NCBI GenBank assembly: GCA_016839555.1
Contig: JAEOUA010000010.1
Location: 62,001 to 126,000, forward strand
DNA length: 64,000 nt
Direction: 5' to 3'
Origin: Promethearchaeota archaeon
GTDB lineage: Archaea; Asgardarchaeota; Lokiarchaeia; Sigyniarchaeales; SOKP01
Of the stretch, positions 1 through 7,956 are shown piece after piece. Position 1 is the stretch's first letter. Each line of letters opens with the position of its first letter. The position numbers were made by a program, and so were the translations under genes. Under the pieces are notes generated by a model. The model had not been told where the DNA came from and made no database searches. It saw nothing but the letters and a program-made list of their open reading frames with translations.

Positions 1-1
1 T

Positions 2-757
2 CATCGTATTTGCAATAACAAATTTCACGAATGTTTTATTTTTCAATGTAATTTTTAAAGATTGGAAAAAGCTTGGTCGCTTTGCTTCTAATTCATCTGA
101 GATCCTCTTTTCTTTTATTCCTTTTAATAAAAATGGTACAGCAAAAACGATTACAACAATAGCTAAATAAATGCCCCAAATTGGATAAGCCGTTTTTAAT
201 TGAGAGACGGTTACATTTCCTTTAGGAGTCTGAGGGGTGAGTGTCGGAATAGCAGCAAGCATAACAGCAAGTACTGTGAATCCCTTTATAAATATATTGG
301 TTTGAGCTCGTTTAGATTCAGAGGTAAATTGTTCTGGAAAAATAGCGTTTACGTTTACGTCAAAAAGCGTATAAAAGAATTCAAACAGGATGATAATAGC
401 TAAGAAGTAGGAAAATTCAGGAATTTTAGATTCCGTTGAAAATGGTACGAAAAAGAGAAAGAACATAGATAGTGCAAGGGGTACAATTGAGAGGATTAAA
501 TAATATTTTCTCTTTCCTAATTTTCCTTTTTGTTTCGTTTTTTCTGATAACGCTCCCAAGATGGGGTCGTTTATCATATTCCAGAAGGTCCAAATTATAA
601 ATCCAATCCATACTAAATTCCCTAATTGTATTACAGAGAAATAATATGTAAATACCAGCAGAGAAAATGCTTGATATGTTGCTTGGTCGGGGATTGCGGA
701 TAAACCGAAGAGCACTCTTTCTTTTAATGGAACTCTTTCTGTATCTTCTTGACTCAT
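2..757 (-). CDS. MFS sugar/cation symporter (GPH-like), C-terminus cut by window edge
   Basis: The reading frame is open from an ATG at 757 down to base 2, giving 252 residues before the window ends. It encodes the N-terminal half of a major facilitator transporter. Several hydrophobic helices are separated by the family loop: residues DPILGALSEKT followed by GKLGKRKYY resemble the GPH/MFS_2 signature (D-P, G, then G-K/R-R-K/R). The longer extracytoplasmic stretch near residues 185-205 is polar. GPH members take up glycosides, pentosides or hexuronides with a cation; the substrate here cannot be told. A TATA-like element lies about 20 bases upstream of the ATG. It is related in type, but not closely in sequence, to the complete transporter at 4836-6251. 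Confidence 0.8.
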   Translation of the reverse strand, partial: MSQEDTERVPLKERVLFGLSAIPDQATYQAFSLLVFTYYFSVIQLGNLVWIGFIIWTFWNMINDPILGALSEKTKQKGKLGKRKYYLILSIVPLALSMFFLFFVPFSTESKIPEFSYFLAIIILFEFFYTLFDVNVNAIFPEQFTSESKRAQTNIFIKGFTVLAVMLAAIPTLTPQTPKGNVTVSQLKTAYPIWGIYLAIVVIVFAVPFLLKGIKEKRISDELEAKRPSFFQSLKITLKNKTFVKFVIANTM

Positions 758-1088
758 TCTTTTTTTCTCATTTTTATATAGTTTAGTTTTAAATAATAGA
801 GCTAATTACATTTCTATTTGAAACTATTTAAAACTTTAGTTCTTAATATCATATGAATTATTGGCAATAAAATTTCTTAATATTTTAATTTATAATTTTT
901 AATTTATCAATATATAAGCGCCTAGATGACGGAAAGTCATCTTAGATTTAAATATTAGGAATTTCCATAAACTTTTGAAACATTCCAGTAAAAATGTTCT
1001 TCTATTTTCTTATTTGAGAGTTTTAATGCATTTTTCGTAAATATTTTTTCTTTTCTATACTCCCTTTAATAGCTCTATGTGGATATTT
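758..1088. other. Intergenic region with one stem-loop
   Basis: These 331 bases contain no convincing gene. They hold the presumed promoter of the leftward MFS gene and one clear inverted repeat: GATGAC (925-930) and GTCATC (936-941) flank the loop GGAAA. The arms extend to CTAGATGAC/GTCATCTTAG with one bulged base (922-945). It lies 144 bases downstream of the stop codon of the minus-strand gene at 1089-2117, so it could shape the 3' end of that transcript or fold in a leader. The rest is A+T-rich and featureless. Confidence 0.5.
773..784 (-). promoter_or_regulatory. TATA-like element for the MFS gene
   Basis: Read on the minus strand the sequence is AAACTATATAAAAA, about 20-25 bases upstream of the ATG at 757. 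This spacing suits an archaeal TATA box driving a leaderless or very short-leader transcript. The call rests on position and composition only. Confidence 0.35.
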
Positions 1089-2117
1089 TTAATGAGCTCG
1101 AAGCGTGTTAATAAATTCTCTGAAATCTCTTTCTTTAAAAGTTGATAAATCTTTGATTTTATTGATTTGATTAGAAATTATTTCTGAAAACTTATTTCGA
1201 TCGATTAAATCCACATCTATTTCTTTTGCAATAAAACATATTAATATGTAATTTTTTCCTTTCATTCGTGAATCTTCAACCGAAGAATCATCAATCAATG
1301 AGCTGTAAATAAAAGCAACCTCTCCCTGGATGCCCCCAAAAGGTAAAGGTCCAAATAAACCGGTTCGATAATAAATTCCTTGTCCTATCGCAGTATAAAA
1401 ATAGATTCCACTCTTTAATAGAAGATTATAATCGACGGGATATTCAGAAAAGAGATGTTGTGGTCCTTGAGAGCTCATTTTATAAAAGATTATATTATTT
1501 ACGATTCCTATATGGCTTCGCAAAGTTAAAGTAAAAATATAATAAGATATAATAAAGCTAAGTAAAGAAATAAAAAGTGCTTCTAAAATTACATCATATA
1601 AGCCATATGGAATATCATCTCCAAAAAAGATATAAATCAATACATTGGAATGAAGTAAAAGACTAATAACACTTATTATATTATAGATTAATACTTGAAT
1701 TTGTTTAATTGAAATTAAAATTATAAATAAATTTCCAAAAAGTAAAAAAGACAAGGTCTTATACATATGTAGGGCGGATAAAGGATTTGCATTAAATAAT
1801 TCGACTATAACGAAATGGATTATGATCGTTAACATTATACCGCCTGAAAAATTTCCTGCTAAAATAGGCTTTCTAATCCTAATAAAAAGAAATGATAGAA
1901 AAATTAATCCAATTACGATAAAATCTCTTAAAAAATTCAAAATATCAAAACTCCTGAAATATTCTGGTAATCCATCTAGTAAAAATATAAATACCCACCC
2001 AGCAAGATATACAAGATTAATAAAAAGGAGATTTCTCATCTTTATCTTAATATCTGAGGGATATTCGTTATATACAGACAAAAAATAATTTTTCAACTTA
2101 TTATAAAATTTGAACAT
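1089..2117 (-). CDS. Six-helix membrane protein with cytoplasmic longin-like C-terminal domain
   Basis: Protein of 342 residues. About six hydrophobic segments lie between residues 28 and 200 (roughly 28-48, 62-80, 88-110, 118-138, 142-166, 176-200). A soluble C-terminal domain of about 130 residues follows (210-342). The C-terminal part has the pattern of the longin-like domains found in the GTPases of this window: a strand with GIYFYT, a loop FGPLPFGG, a strand AFIYSSLIDD, then KNYILICFIAKEID and a final helix. I infer a membrane-anchored longin/roadblock-like sensor or GTPase partner. No enzymatic motif is visible. The fold assignment is pattern-based; a generic integral membrane protein is the fallback. 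Confidence 0.6.
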   Translation of the reverse strand: MFKFYNKLKNYFLSVYNEYPSDIKIKMRNLLFINLVYLAGWVFIFLLDGLPEYFRSFDILNFLRDFIVIGLIFLSFLFIRIRKPILAGNFSGGIMLTIIIHFVIVELFNANPLSALHMYKTLSFLLFGNLFIILISIKQIQVLIYNIISVISLLLHSNVLIYIFFGDDIPYGLYDVILEALFISLLSFIISYYIFTLTLRSHIGIVNNIIFYKMSSQGPQHLFSEYPVDYNLLLKSGIYFYTAIGQGIYYRTGLFGPLPFGGIQGEVAFIYSSLIDDSSVEDSRMKGKNYILICFIAKEIDVDLIDRNKFSEIISNQINKIKDLSTFKERDFREFINTLRAH

Positions 2118-2258
2118 AGGAGAATAATTACATATTTAGTTTTATAAATTTTCATTTTTGAATAATTATCACTTTTAAATTTAAGCTAAAAATTCATTAT
2201 TAAAAGCATCTATAGATAGATATAATTAAATGGTTTAATTCTCATAATTAGAAATCAT

Positions 2259-3197
2259 ATGAAATATTTATATGGTCCCGTTCCGAGTCGAAGATTGGGG
2301 CAGAGTTTGGGTGTAGATCCCATTCCAAGTAAGACATGTAATTATCAGTGCATCTATTGTCAACTCGGAAGAACCAGTAATTTTACAAATCTGAGAAAAA
2401 ATTATTATCCAAAAGAAGAAATATTTAATGAATTAAAAACAGTATTAACCGAAAAAAAGCCATATTTTGATTATCTTACTTTTGTGGGCAGTGGTGAGCC
2501 CACTTTATATAAAGATTTGGGAGATCTCATTTCTTATGCAAAAGAATATACAGAAAAACCGATATGTGTAATCACAAACGGTTCCTTACTTTATAAAAGT
2601 GAGGTCAGAGATGATTTATATGATGTTGAAGTTGTGTTACCTACTTTAGATGCGGGAGATGAAAAAACTTTTCGGTTGATTAATAGACCTCATCCTGAGA
2701 TTAAATTTAAAGATCTAATAGAGGGATTTATTGAATTTAGAAACCACTATGATGGTCAATTTTGGGTTGAAGTTATGTTGGTTAAGAATGTAAATGATTC
2801 AAAAGAAGAATTGCTTAAAATAAAAGATAAAATGGACTTAATAGAGCCCGATAGAATAGATATTAACGTCCCCATTCGCCCACCCGCAGAAAGTTGGGTT
2901 GAAATTCCAAATAAATCCGTTATAAGTAGATTAAATGAGGTTTTCATTGATTATAATAATATTAATTTTCCAGAGATGGGGCATTTTAAATTTTATTCAT
3001 CTGATTTTGAAAAGGAACTCTTATCCATTATAGAACGGCATCCTATGAGAGAGGACCAAATTTTAGAAAGCTTTTCATCTCCAAATCTTAGTAAGCAAGA
3101 GATTCAAGAAAAACTTTCCTTGCTGGAAAAGCAAAACAAAATAACGGGAATGAATTATCATAATAATAAGTTTTGGAAACTAAAAATTATTAAATGA
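2259..3197 (+). CDS. Radical SAM protein (COG0731, wyosine-enzyme-related)
   Basis: Protein of 312 residues that opens with YGPVPSRRLGQSLGVD, the hallmark start of the COG0731 radical SAM family. The cluster-binding cysteines are C27-x3-C31-x2-C34 (CNYQCIYC), which hold a [4Fe-4S] cluster that cleaves S-adenosylmethionine. The SAM-binding GSGEPT motif follows. The last 65 residues (about 245-312) look like a winged helix. COG0731 enzymes are related to TYW1 but are also found as stand-alone enzymes of unknown substrate, so no tRNA role is claimed. A short roadblock-like gene follows on the same strand after about 100 bases. Confidence 0.8.
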   Translation: MKYLYGPVPSRRLGQSLGVDPIPSKTCNYQCIYCQLGRTSNFTNLRKNYYPKEEIFNELKTVLTEKKPYFDYLTFVGSGEPTLYKDLGDLISYAKEYTEKPICVITNGSLLYKSEVRDDLYDVEVVLPTLDAGDEKTFRLINRPHPEIKFKDLIEGFIEFRNHYDGQFWVEVMLVKNVNDSKEELLKIKDKMDLIEPDRIDINVPIRPPAESWVEIPNKSVISRLNEVFIDYNNINFPEMGHFKFYSSDFEKELLSIIERHPMREDQILESFSSPNLSKQEIQEKLSLLEKQNKITGMNYHNNKFWKLKIIK

Positions 3198-3296
3198 ACT
3201 AAAATATCTTTGAAAGTGATAAGTATTAAATGATTATACATATAATCTTTAATATAATAAGTATAAGTTTGAATAATACACTACAAAGGATTTATT

Positions 3297-3716
3297 GTGA
3301 AAACTAACAGCTTAAATTCTAATATACCTCTTATAAAAGGTATTGTGATATGTAAAGATTCTGGAGAATACGTATTTGACTTAATGATTGACTCAGATTT
3401 AAATCCATTGTTACTGTCCTCATATGTTGGCGCTTTATCTTTGTTTGGACATGATAACGTGGGAAAAATTGATGAAATCATTATCAAAAGCAATAATATT
3501 GAAATGCTTATCATTAACAATTATAAATTAGTGTTTATCACGATATTAGATAAAACTTTTGCTATTAACCATGATTTTAAAAATGAAGCAGAGAGTTTAT
3601 TAAAAACTTTTTATGAAACTTATAAAGAGGACATCAATTCCGTGGAAGTAGGAAAATTCGAACCTTTTAAAAAATTATTAAAAAACAAATTAAAAGAATT
3701 TTTGGAAACAAACTGA
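3297..3716 (+). CDS. Small stand-alone roadblock/longin-like protein
   Basis: Protein of 139 residues starting at GTG. An AAAGGA Shine-Dalgarno at 3285-3290, six bases upstream, supports this start. Residues 12-110 alternate strands and helices in the way of the small roadblock/longin-like domains of Asgard archaea: IKGIVICKDSGEYVF, a long helix with LLLSSYVGALSLFG, then strands IEMLIINNYKLVFITI, and a C-terminal helix. In eukaryotes these folds act as scaffolds or GEF platforms for small GTPases. The similarity to the domains fused to the GTPases at 19144-20553 and 39622-41091 suggests a partner role, which is inference. Confidence 0.6.
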   Translation: MKTNSLNSNIPLIKGIVICKDSGEYVFDLMIDSDLNPLLLSSYVGALSLFGHDNVGKIDEIIIKSNNIEMLIINNYKLVFITILDKTFAINHDFKNEAESLLKTFYETYKEDINSVEVGKFEPFKKLLKNKLKEFLETN

Positions 3717-3822
3717 TGTTTAATTAAATAGATATTCCCTCTACTAAACTCTTTTTCGTTTTTGATTTAATATAATAGACTTTATAATAAAATTGTCAAT
3801 AACAAATAAGTAATTTATTTTA

Positions 3823-4722
3823 CTAAAATTCAGGGGTTCTTTTCTTAAAAATTAAACTTCCCTGATCTACCCCAAATATTCGCTCCATTAATGAACATTT
3901 TGCTTTTAAGAGATAAAAAATATTTTTATTTTGGATCTTTGATTGAATAGATGTGTTTCCCGTAAGAGTTTCAAAATTTCCTTGTCCTTTTGATAAAATT
4001 AAACAGTCTTCTTCAAAAAAATAATGCTTAAATTCCTCGGTAACATCCGAAAAATCAATTCCTGGGGCACCACTGGACTCTATTACTTTCACTAACTTTG
4101 TTAATGATATATCTTTAGCATCTTCTATGGTAGCATCATTAATAATTGGAGCAGAGCGAACGGCACAAATTATCTCTAATTCAGGATATTCCGATAACAA
4201 CATCTCTATTAAAATTTTATCAAATACAATCTCTCCGGTGTTATCTAATATAATCAATAACCGCTTTTCTTTCTCTAACAATTTTTTAAATATAGGATAA
4301 TCATTAATCACTAAATCTTTTGGAGAAAATCTTTTTAAGTCATTTATAATGTCGATTTTATGCTGACTCGCAAAATCAATAGTATTTGCCAACGCTGATA
4401 CAATTATTGCCTCAAATACAGGATCTTGACCACTTTTTACAAAATTTTTCACTTCATCGTAATATTTTAATGCAAGTTGATTATAATGATGCTTCAGCTT
4501 TTTATATGGATCCTTAACCTTCATCATCTCGCCAACTAAATTGTATAAATATTTTCCCACTATCGGCGAGGAAATCTTCTCTACATCGTTGTCAAGTAGA
4601 AATTTCATAAGCTCTTTTTGTGCTTTCAAAATTACGGAAGGTTCAATGTCTGGCTTTAGCAATGTAAACGCTTGAACCATTTGATTAAAAAGACAACCTA
4701 TGCATTCCGGATGAAGCTTCAT
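3823..4722 (-). CDS. DUF89/ARMT1-like metal-dependent phosphatase (archaeal type)
   Basis: Protein of 299 residues. The N-terminus carries C7-x2-C10 in HPECIGC, a cysteine pair typical of the archaeal DUF89 subfamily. The core has the diagnostic LLIILDNTGEIVFD (acidic metal-site residues in DNxGE) and later FSDVTEEF and KGQGNFETL. DUF89 proteins are metal-dependent damage-control phosphatases that act on phosphorylated sugars or cofactors; the substrate of this member is unknown. The gene runs opposite to its left neighbour and has no obvious operon partner. Confidence 0.8.
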   Translation of the reverse strand: MKLHPECIGCLFNQMVQAFTLLKPDIEPSVILKAQKELMKFLLDNDVEKISSPIVGKYLYNLVGEMMKVKDPYKKLKHHYNQLALKYYDEVKNFVKSGQDPVFEAIIVSALANTIDFASQHKIDIINDLKRFSPKDLVINDYPIFKKLLEKEKRLLIILDNTGEIVFDKILIEMLLSEYPELEIICAVRSAPIINDATIEDAKDISLTKLVKVIESSGAPGIDFSDVTEEFKHYFFEEDCLILSKGQGNFETLTGNTSIQSKIQNKNIFYLLKAKCSLMERIFGVDQGSLIFKKRTPEF

Positions 4723-4802
4723 TGCAGATGATAACTCTTTTAGATAGAAAAAGGCGTAAAAGTATTAAATTCTTGGATTTTGTGGATAATTTCTTATTAA
4801 AT

Positions 4803-4823
4803 AAAAAAAAATAAAAAAAAAAA
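4803..4823 (-). terminator. Oligo-T terminator after the MFS gene
   Basis: On the minus strand an 11-T and a 9-T run, separated by one A, begin 13 bases after the stop codon at 4836. Archaeal RNA polymerase stops on such U-rich ends without needing a hairpin. Confidence 0.6.
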
Positions 4824-4835
4824 TAGAAGAGAGAT

Positions 4836-6251
4836 TTATACTTTCTGCATTGCTTTTTGCTTGGCCAGTTTTTCTTCTTCTGTCAACTCCACTTCTCCAC
4901 GCTTTACAAAGAACATAAATATCAGCGCTAACACAAAGAATACGGAAACCATCAGGAAAAACGTAATTTGCCCAAATAAATCTGTGAGGGCTCCAATTAT
5001 ATATGGCCCCAGAATTGCTGCTAACACACTGAAAAAGTAATAAGCTCCGGTGTACGTCCCTATCTTTTCTGCAGATGGCGCCAATTCCCATACAATGACT
5101 ATCGAATTCACATTTATACATGCCCAACCCATGCCGAATATGATCAAGATAATTATAAGAAGGATTAAGTTGGCTTGAATTATAAAACCAATTACCGTAA
5201 CGACAATTATTATTATTAAGCCGATCTTAATGGTTAATCGTCGACCTATTTTTCCAGCAATGATACCCGCGGGTAAGGCAAATATTATAAATGGTATGGC
5301 AACGAAATTAAATAAAAATCCTGCGGTACCTCTTGTCCCTACTATGGCAAGCCCTTCTGGGCCGGCATAAATAGAGAATAATGCTTCTGCGCCGTTGTAG
5401 CCCACGAACCAGCCAAATATCGCTAATAAAATAAACAAAGTGCTCTTATCCTCTTCTTTGAGAATATATTTAAGGCTTTTAAAGATTCCTGGCTTTTCTA
5501 TTCTTGGTTGAATCTCAGATATACCTTCTTTTCCCCCTTGCTCCATTTCTAGAATTAATTGATAGCTATATGCGTCTTTTTCTTTAACCTTTAGAAGGAG
5601 AATAATTAATGCCACGATCATAACAATAGAACCTATGATGAATGTGATTTCAAATCCAATATAATCCGAAGCAAGACTAAGTGTAAATGCCGCTATCGAA
5701 CCTACTCCTCCCATTAAATTAATAATGGCATTAGCTTTGCTACGATTATGAGGGCGGATGAAATCGGGCATTAAAGCAACGGCTTGAGAACGATAGAATC
5801 CCATGCTTATTGAAAAGAGTGCCATCCATAGAATCAAGAGCCAAAATCCTATTCCTAGACCACCAGAATCAGAGAAAGTTTTTGGTATTTTAATTACAAA
5901 TCCCAAAATGTCCAATTCCGTATATTTCGGCGTCCCAAATCCCGTGGGAATCAAAGCAAAAAAGATGGCGGCTGCAATAGTCCCAACGATTATGTATGGT
6001 ATTCGGCGTCCTAAACGGGTACGTGTTGAATCTGAAACGCCGCCCATGATGGGTTGGATAACCACTCCAACCATATTATCCATAGCCATTAAAAGACCAA
6101 CGATACCATATGTACCAAGATATAGAAAAAGCGCTTGATTGACTTGCGTGTTGTAAAGCGACCAGGATATACCAGTCGTAAAAAACGCAAACCCAATAAA
6201 GAAAGTCAGTTTGTAATCTAATTTTCCTTTAGACTGATTTTGTTCAGACAT
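4836..6251 (-). CDS. MFS transporter, sugar/SLC45-like
   Basis: Protein of 471 residues with about 12 predicted membrane helices, the full length for the major facilitator superfamily. Between helices 2 and 3 the loop IMGGVSDSTRTRLGRRIPY matches the MFS signature (G-x3-D-x-R-x-G-R-R). A second copy of the motif, AGKIGRRLTIK, appears in the C-terminal half. A polar cytoplasmic loop (about residues 225-260) joins the two six-helix bundles. The overall look is that of the disaccharide/GPH-like branch, but the substrate is open. GGTG precedes the ATG by a few bases. Strong oligo-T tracts follow the stop codon, so the gene probably has its own transcript. Confidence 0.85.
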   Translation of the reverse strand: MSEQNQSKGKLDYKLTFFIGFAFFTTGISWSLYNTQVNQALFLYLGTYGIVGLLMAMDNMVGVVIQPIMGGVSDSTRTRLGRRIPYIIVGTIAAAIFFALIPTGFGTPKYTELDILGFVIKIPKTFSDSGGLGIGFWLLILWMALFSISMGFYRSQAVALMPDFIRPHNRSKANAIINLMGGVGSIAAFTLSLASDYIGFEITFIIGSIVMIVALIILLLKVKEKDAYSYQLILEMEQGGKEGISEIQPRIEKPGIFKSLKYILKEEDKSTLFILLAIFGWFVGYNGAEALFSIYAGPEGLAIVGTRGTAGFLFNFVAIPFIIFALPAGIIAGKIGRRLTIKIGLIIIIVVTVIGFIIQANLILLIIILIIFGMGWACINVNSIVIVWELAPSAEKIGTYTGAYYFFSVLAAILGPYIIGALTDLFGQITFFLMVSVFFVLALIFMFFVKRGEVELTEEEKLAKQKAMQKV

Positions 6252-6451
6252 GATTACACCACTTTGATTAATTAATTTTTAAAAAATATTACTAGATTTA
6301 AATAGATTTTGTTCTATAAAAATCCTTAGATAATAGGGTTAATAATAAAATTCAATAAGAAATAAGACAAAATCTACGAAAATAGAATCAATTTAATGAG
6401 TAGAATATTTCAAAATATTATCAAACAAATAATAAGGAAAAGGAAAAAAAG

Positions 6452-6604
6452 TTAAGGTGTGATACTAATATTAATAGTGTTTATATCTTCTGGAATTCCT
6501 TTAATTGATTTCAAGAAGCCCATAGTGATATTTTTAAGCATGGCTTGCATAATCTCGTTCAAAGGAATCTCTTTTTCATTTACTTCTAATTTAATTTCTG
6601 CCAT
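6452..6604 (-). CDS. Small conserved-looking protein, 50 residues
   Basis: An ATG at 6604 opens a 50-codon frame ending with TAA at 6452-6454. The product begins MAEIKLEVNEKEIPLNEI and ends NISITP. It has a tidy strand, helix, strand pattern: a charged N-terminal strand, a central helix with MQAMLKNITMGFLKSIKG, then a C-terminal strand. A purine-rich AAAGGT sits about 12 bases upstream of the ATG. The regular alternation and the lack of other genes in this gap support a real small protein. Function unknown. Confidence 0.55.
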   Translation of the reverse strand: MAEIKLEVNEKEIPLNEIMQAMLKNITMGFLKSIKGIPEDINTINISITP

Positions 6605-6810
6605 TTTTTATCTATACCTTTGTATTGTTTGATTTGAAGAAAATTCTTTCAGCTTTAAATAAATTTAGGTTTTGATTTATAAAAAGAGAAATGATGATTT
6701 TTAGAATTGAGTTTTAGAGCTTAAATCAAAAATGGAAAGTTATTAAGCATTGAGAGGAGAAATATCGAATATATAACACAGAAAAACTGACCCAAAATAT
6801 TCTAATAGGA

Positions 6811-7209
6811 TTAATTAAGATCTTCATTAAGATTATAGAGTGCTTCTGAGACCTTTTTATTAAGGTGATGTTCAATTTTGCAGCAAATTTCTTCAATAGA
6901 AACATCTTCTTCACTCAAATTTAATACATTCAGAAAAAAATCTTTTAAGACTTCATATCTTTTTACGATTTTTTTTCCAATTTGTTTTCCTTTCTGGGTT
7001 AATCGCATGGACTTACGAGGCTTCCAATCAATAAGATCTAATTCAGCAAGTTTATATAACATATTGGTAACTGATGAGGGCTTCACATTTAATAAATCTG
7101 CAATTTCTGAATTAGAGACCCATCCTCCATGGTTTCGTTTTGAAATTAAATAGATTGCTTTTAAATAATTCTCTTGGCTTTCCGGTAGTTTTTCTGATAT
7201 TTCTTCCAT
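6811..7209 (-). CDS. DtxR/MntR-family metal-responsive transcription regulator
   Basis: Protein of 132 residues. The N-terminal winged helix (about 12-75) starts SQENYLKAIYLI, the usual opening of the DtxR/IdeR/MntR family. Its recognition segment is VSNSEIADLLNVKPSSVTNML. The dimerisation and metal-binding segment follows with EEICCKIEHHLNKKVSEAL, where Cys, Glu and His stand at the usual metal-ligand positions. The SH3-like third domain is absent, as in MntR. Such proteins repress metal uptake genes when Fe(II) or Mn(II) is bound. It lies just downstream of the DUF5320 gene (48 bases), which could be a target or co-transcribed partner. Confidence 0.8.
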   Translation of the reverse strand: MEEISEKLPESQENYLKAIYLISKRNHGGWVSNSEIADLLNVKPSSVTNMLYKLAELDLIDWKPRKSMRLTQKGKQIGKKIVKRYEVLKDFFLNVLNLSEEDVSIEEICCKIEHHLNKKVSEALYNLNEDLN

Positions 7210-7236
7210 TTTATCTTGTTAGTTTTTAATTTTTTC

Positions 7237-7255
7237 AAAAAAAAATAAAAAAAAA
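7237..7255 (-). terminator. Oligo-T tract after the DUF5320 gene
   Basis: Two nine-base T runs (minus strand) begin three bases after the stop codon at 7258. They would end the DUF5320 transcript, at least in part, before the regulator gene. Confidence 0.5.
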
Positions 7256-7257
7256 TA

Positions 7258-7641
7258 TTATTTTTGTTCTAGATCACTAATTCTTTTAGAGATATCTTCT
7301 AGTGCACTTTTAATTCCATTCATGTCGGATTCTAAATAATCTTTTTCTTGTTTGAGCATATTAAGCTGCTGTTCATCACTTAAAGGTGCTGCGGGGGCAA
7401 CAGGATAAGTACCAGGTGCGGCAACAGGAGGGACGTATGCGCGAAAACCCCATCCTCTGCCACGTCCCCATGCCATACCTCTTCCATATCCTCTAAAACC
7501 TCTCCCTCGTCCCCATCCCCAGGCCATACCCATTCCTGGGCCTTTTGTGTATCCGGGGGAGCTATATCCAGCACAATAACCTAATCCTCTACCCGTCATA
7601 GGACCTAGTCCGCCAGGTCCAGTACCATCTCCTCCAGGCAT
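7258..7641 (-). CDS. DUF5320 Gly/Arg/Trp-rich small protein
   Basis: Protein of 127 residues beginning MPGGDGTGPGGLGPMTGRG followed by YCAG, the consensus start of DUF5320. Residues 30-68 are a low-complexity Gly-Arg-Trp-rich stretch (repeats of WGRGRGxG) and residues 70-86 are Ala/Pro-rich. Residues 88-127 form a coiled-coil helix. Genes of this family are often found beside NifX/dinitrogenase-cofactor-like proteins in anaerobes, but no biochemical role is established. A strong AAGGAGGT lies 12 bases upstream of the ATG. The base composition is clearly richer in G+C than the neighbours because of the Gly/Pro codons. Confidence 0.75.
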   Translation of the reverse strand: MPGGDGTGPGGLGPMTGRGLGYCAGYSSPGYTKGPGMGMAWGWGRGRGFRGYGRGMAWGRGRGWGFRAYVPPVAAPGTYPVAPAAPLSDEQQLNMLKQEKDYLESDMNGIKSALEDISKRISDLEQK

Positions 7642-7697
7642 TTTAATTTATAACCTCCTTTTATAAATAATTTTGAAATTTTTTTAATTGTCAATAT

Positions 7698-7711
7698 TGA
7701 ATAATTATTCA
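7698..7711. promoter_or_regulatory. 14-bp perfect palindrome, possible operator
   Basis: TGAATAATTATTCA is an exact inverted repeat located about 57-70 bases upstream of the DUF5320 start codon. It is a plausible site for a dimeric winged-helix regulator such as the DtxR-like protein encoded next door. In DNA this A+T-rich, short palindromes also arise by chance. Confidence 0.3.
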
Positions 7712-7887
7712 TTATTTTTAAATGTTCGGGTAAAAAAAGGAAAACAAAAAATAATACTTCTTAAAATGTAAATACCAATGAGATTAATTTAAAAATTGAG
7801 GAATTAAAACAAAAGATCGAGAAAAAAATTAAATTAATATAATTTTTATTAACTATCGTGTTTTTTTTTTTTAACATTAATGTTTAT

Positions 7888-7906
7888 TTATAAAAATAGC
7901 TTAATG
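7888..7906 (+). promoter_or_regulatory. TATA-containing 19-base element, also found at 11438
   Basis: The element TTATAAAAATAGCTTAATG contains a good archaeal TATA box about 65 bases before the ATG at 7957. An identical 19-mer precedes the thioesterase gene at 11460. Confidence 0.4.
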
Positions 7907-7956
7907 CATATTATAAAATTTCAATTAATCAATAATGATTAGGAGAAGTGATTAAA

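Larger units (their letters stand above)
7642..7956. other. Divergent intergenic region between DUF5320 and hydrolase genes
   Basis: About 315 bases with no gene. It holds the Shine-Dalgarno of the leftward gene, the palindrome at 7698-7711, a poly-T run near 7859-7872 and the TATA-containing element at 7888-7906 for the rightward gene. Confidence 0.5.

Noticed and set aside
4765..5127. Minus-strand frame overlapping the 3' end of the MFS gene
   Set aside because: It overlaps a long, clear transporter gene in another frame; no independent signals.
7380..7574. Frame overlapping the DUF5320 gene on the same strand
   Set aside because: It is a shadow of the Gly/Pro-rich coding sequence and lacks a ribosome binding site.
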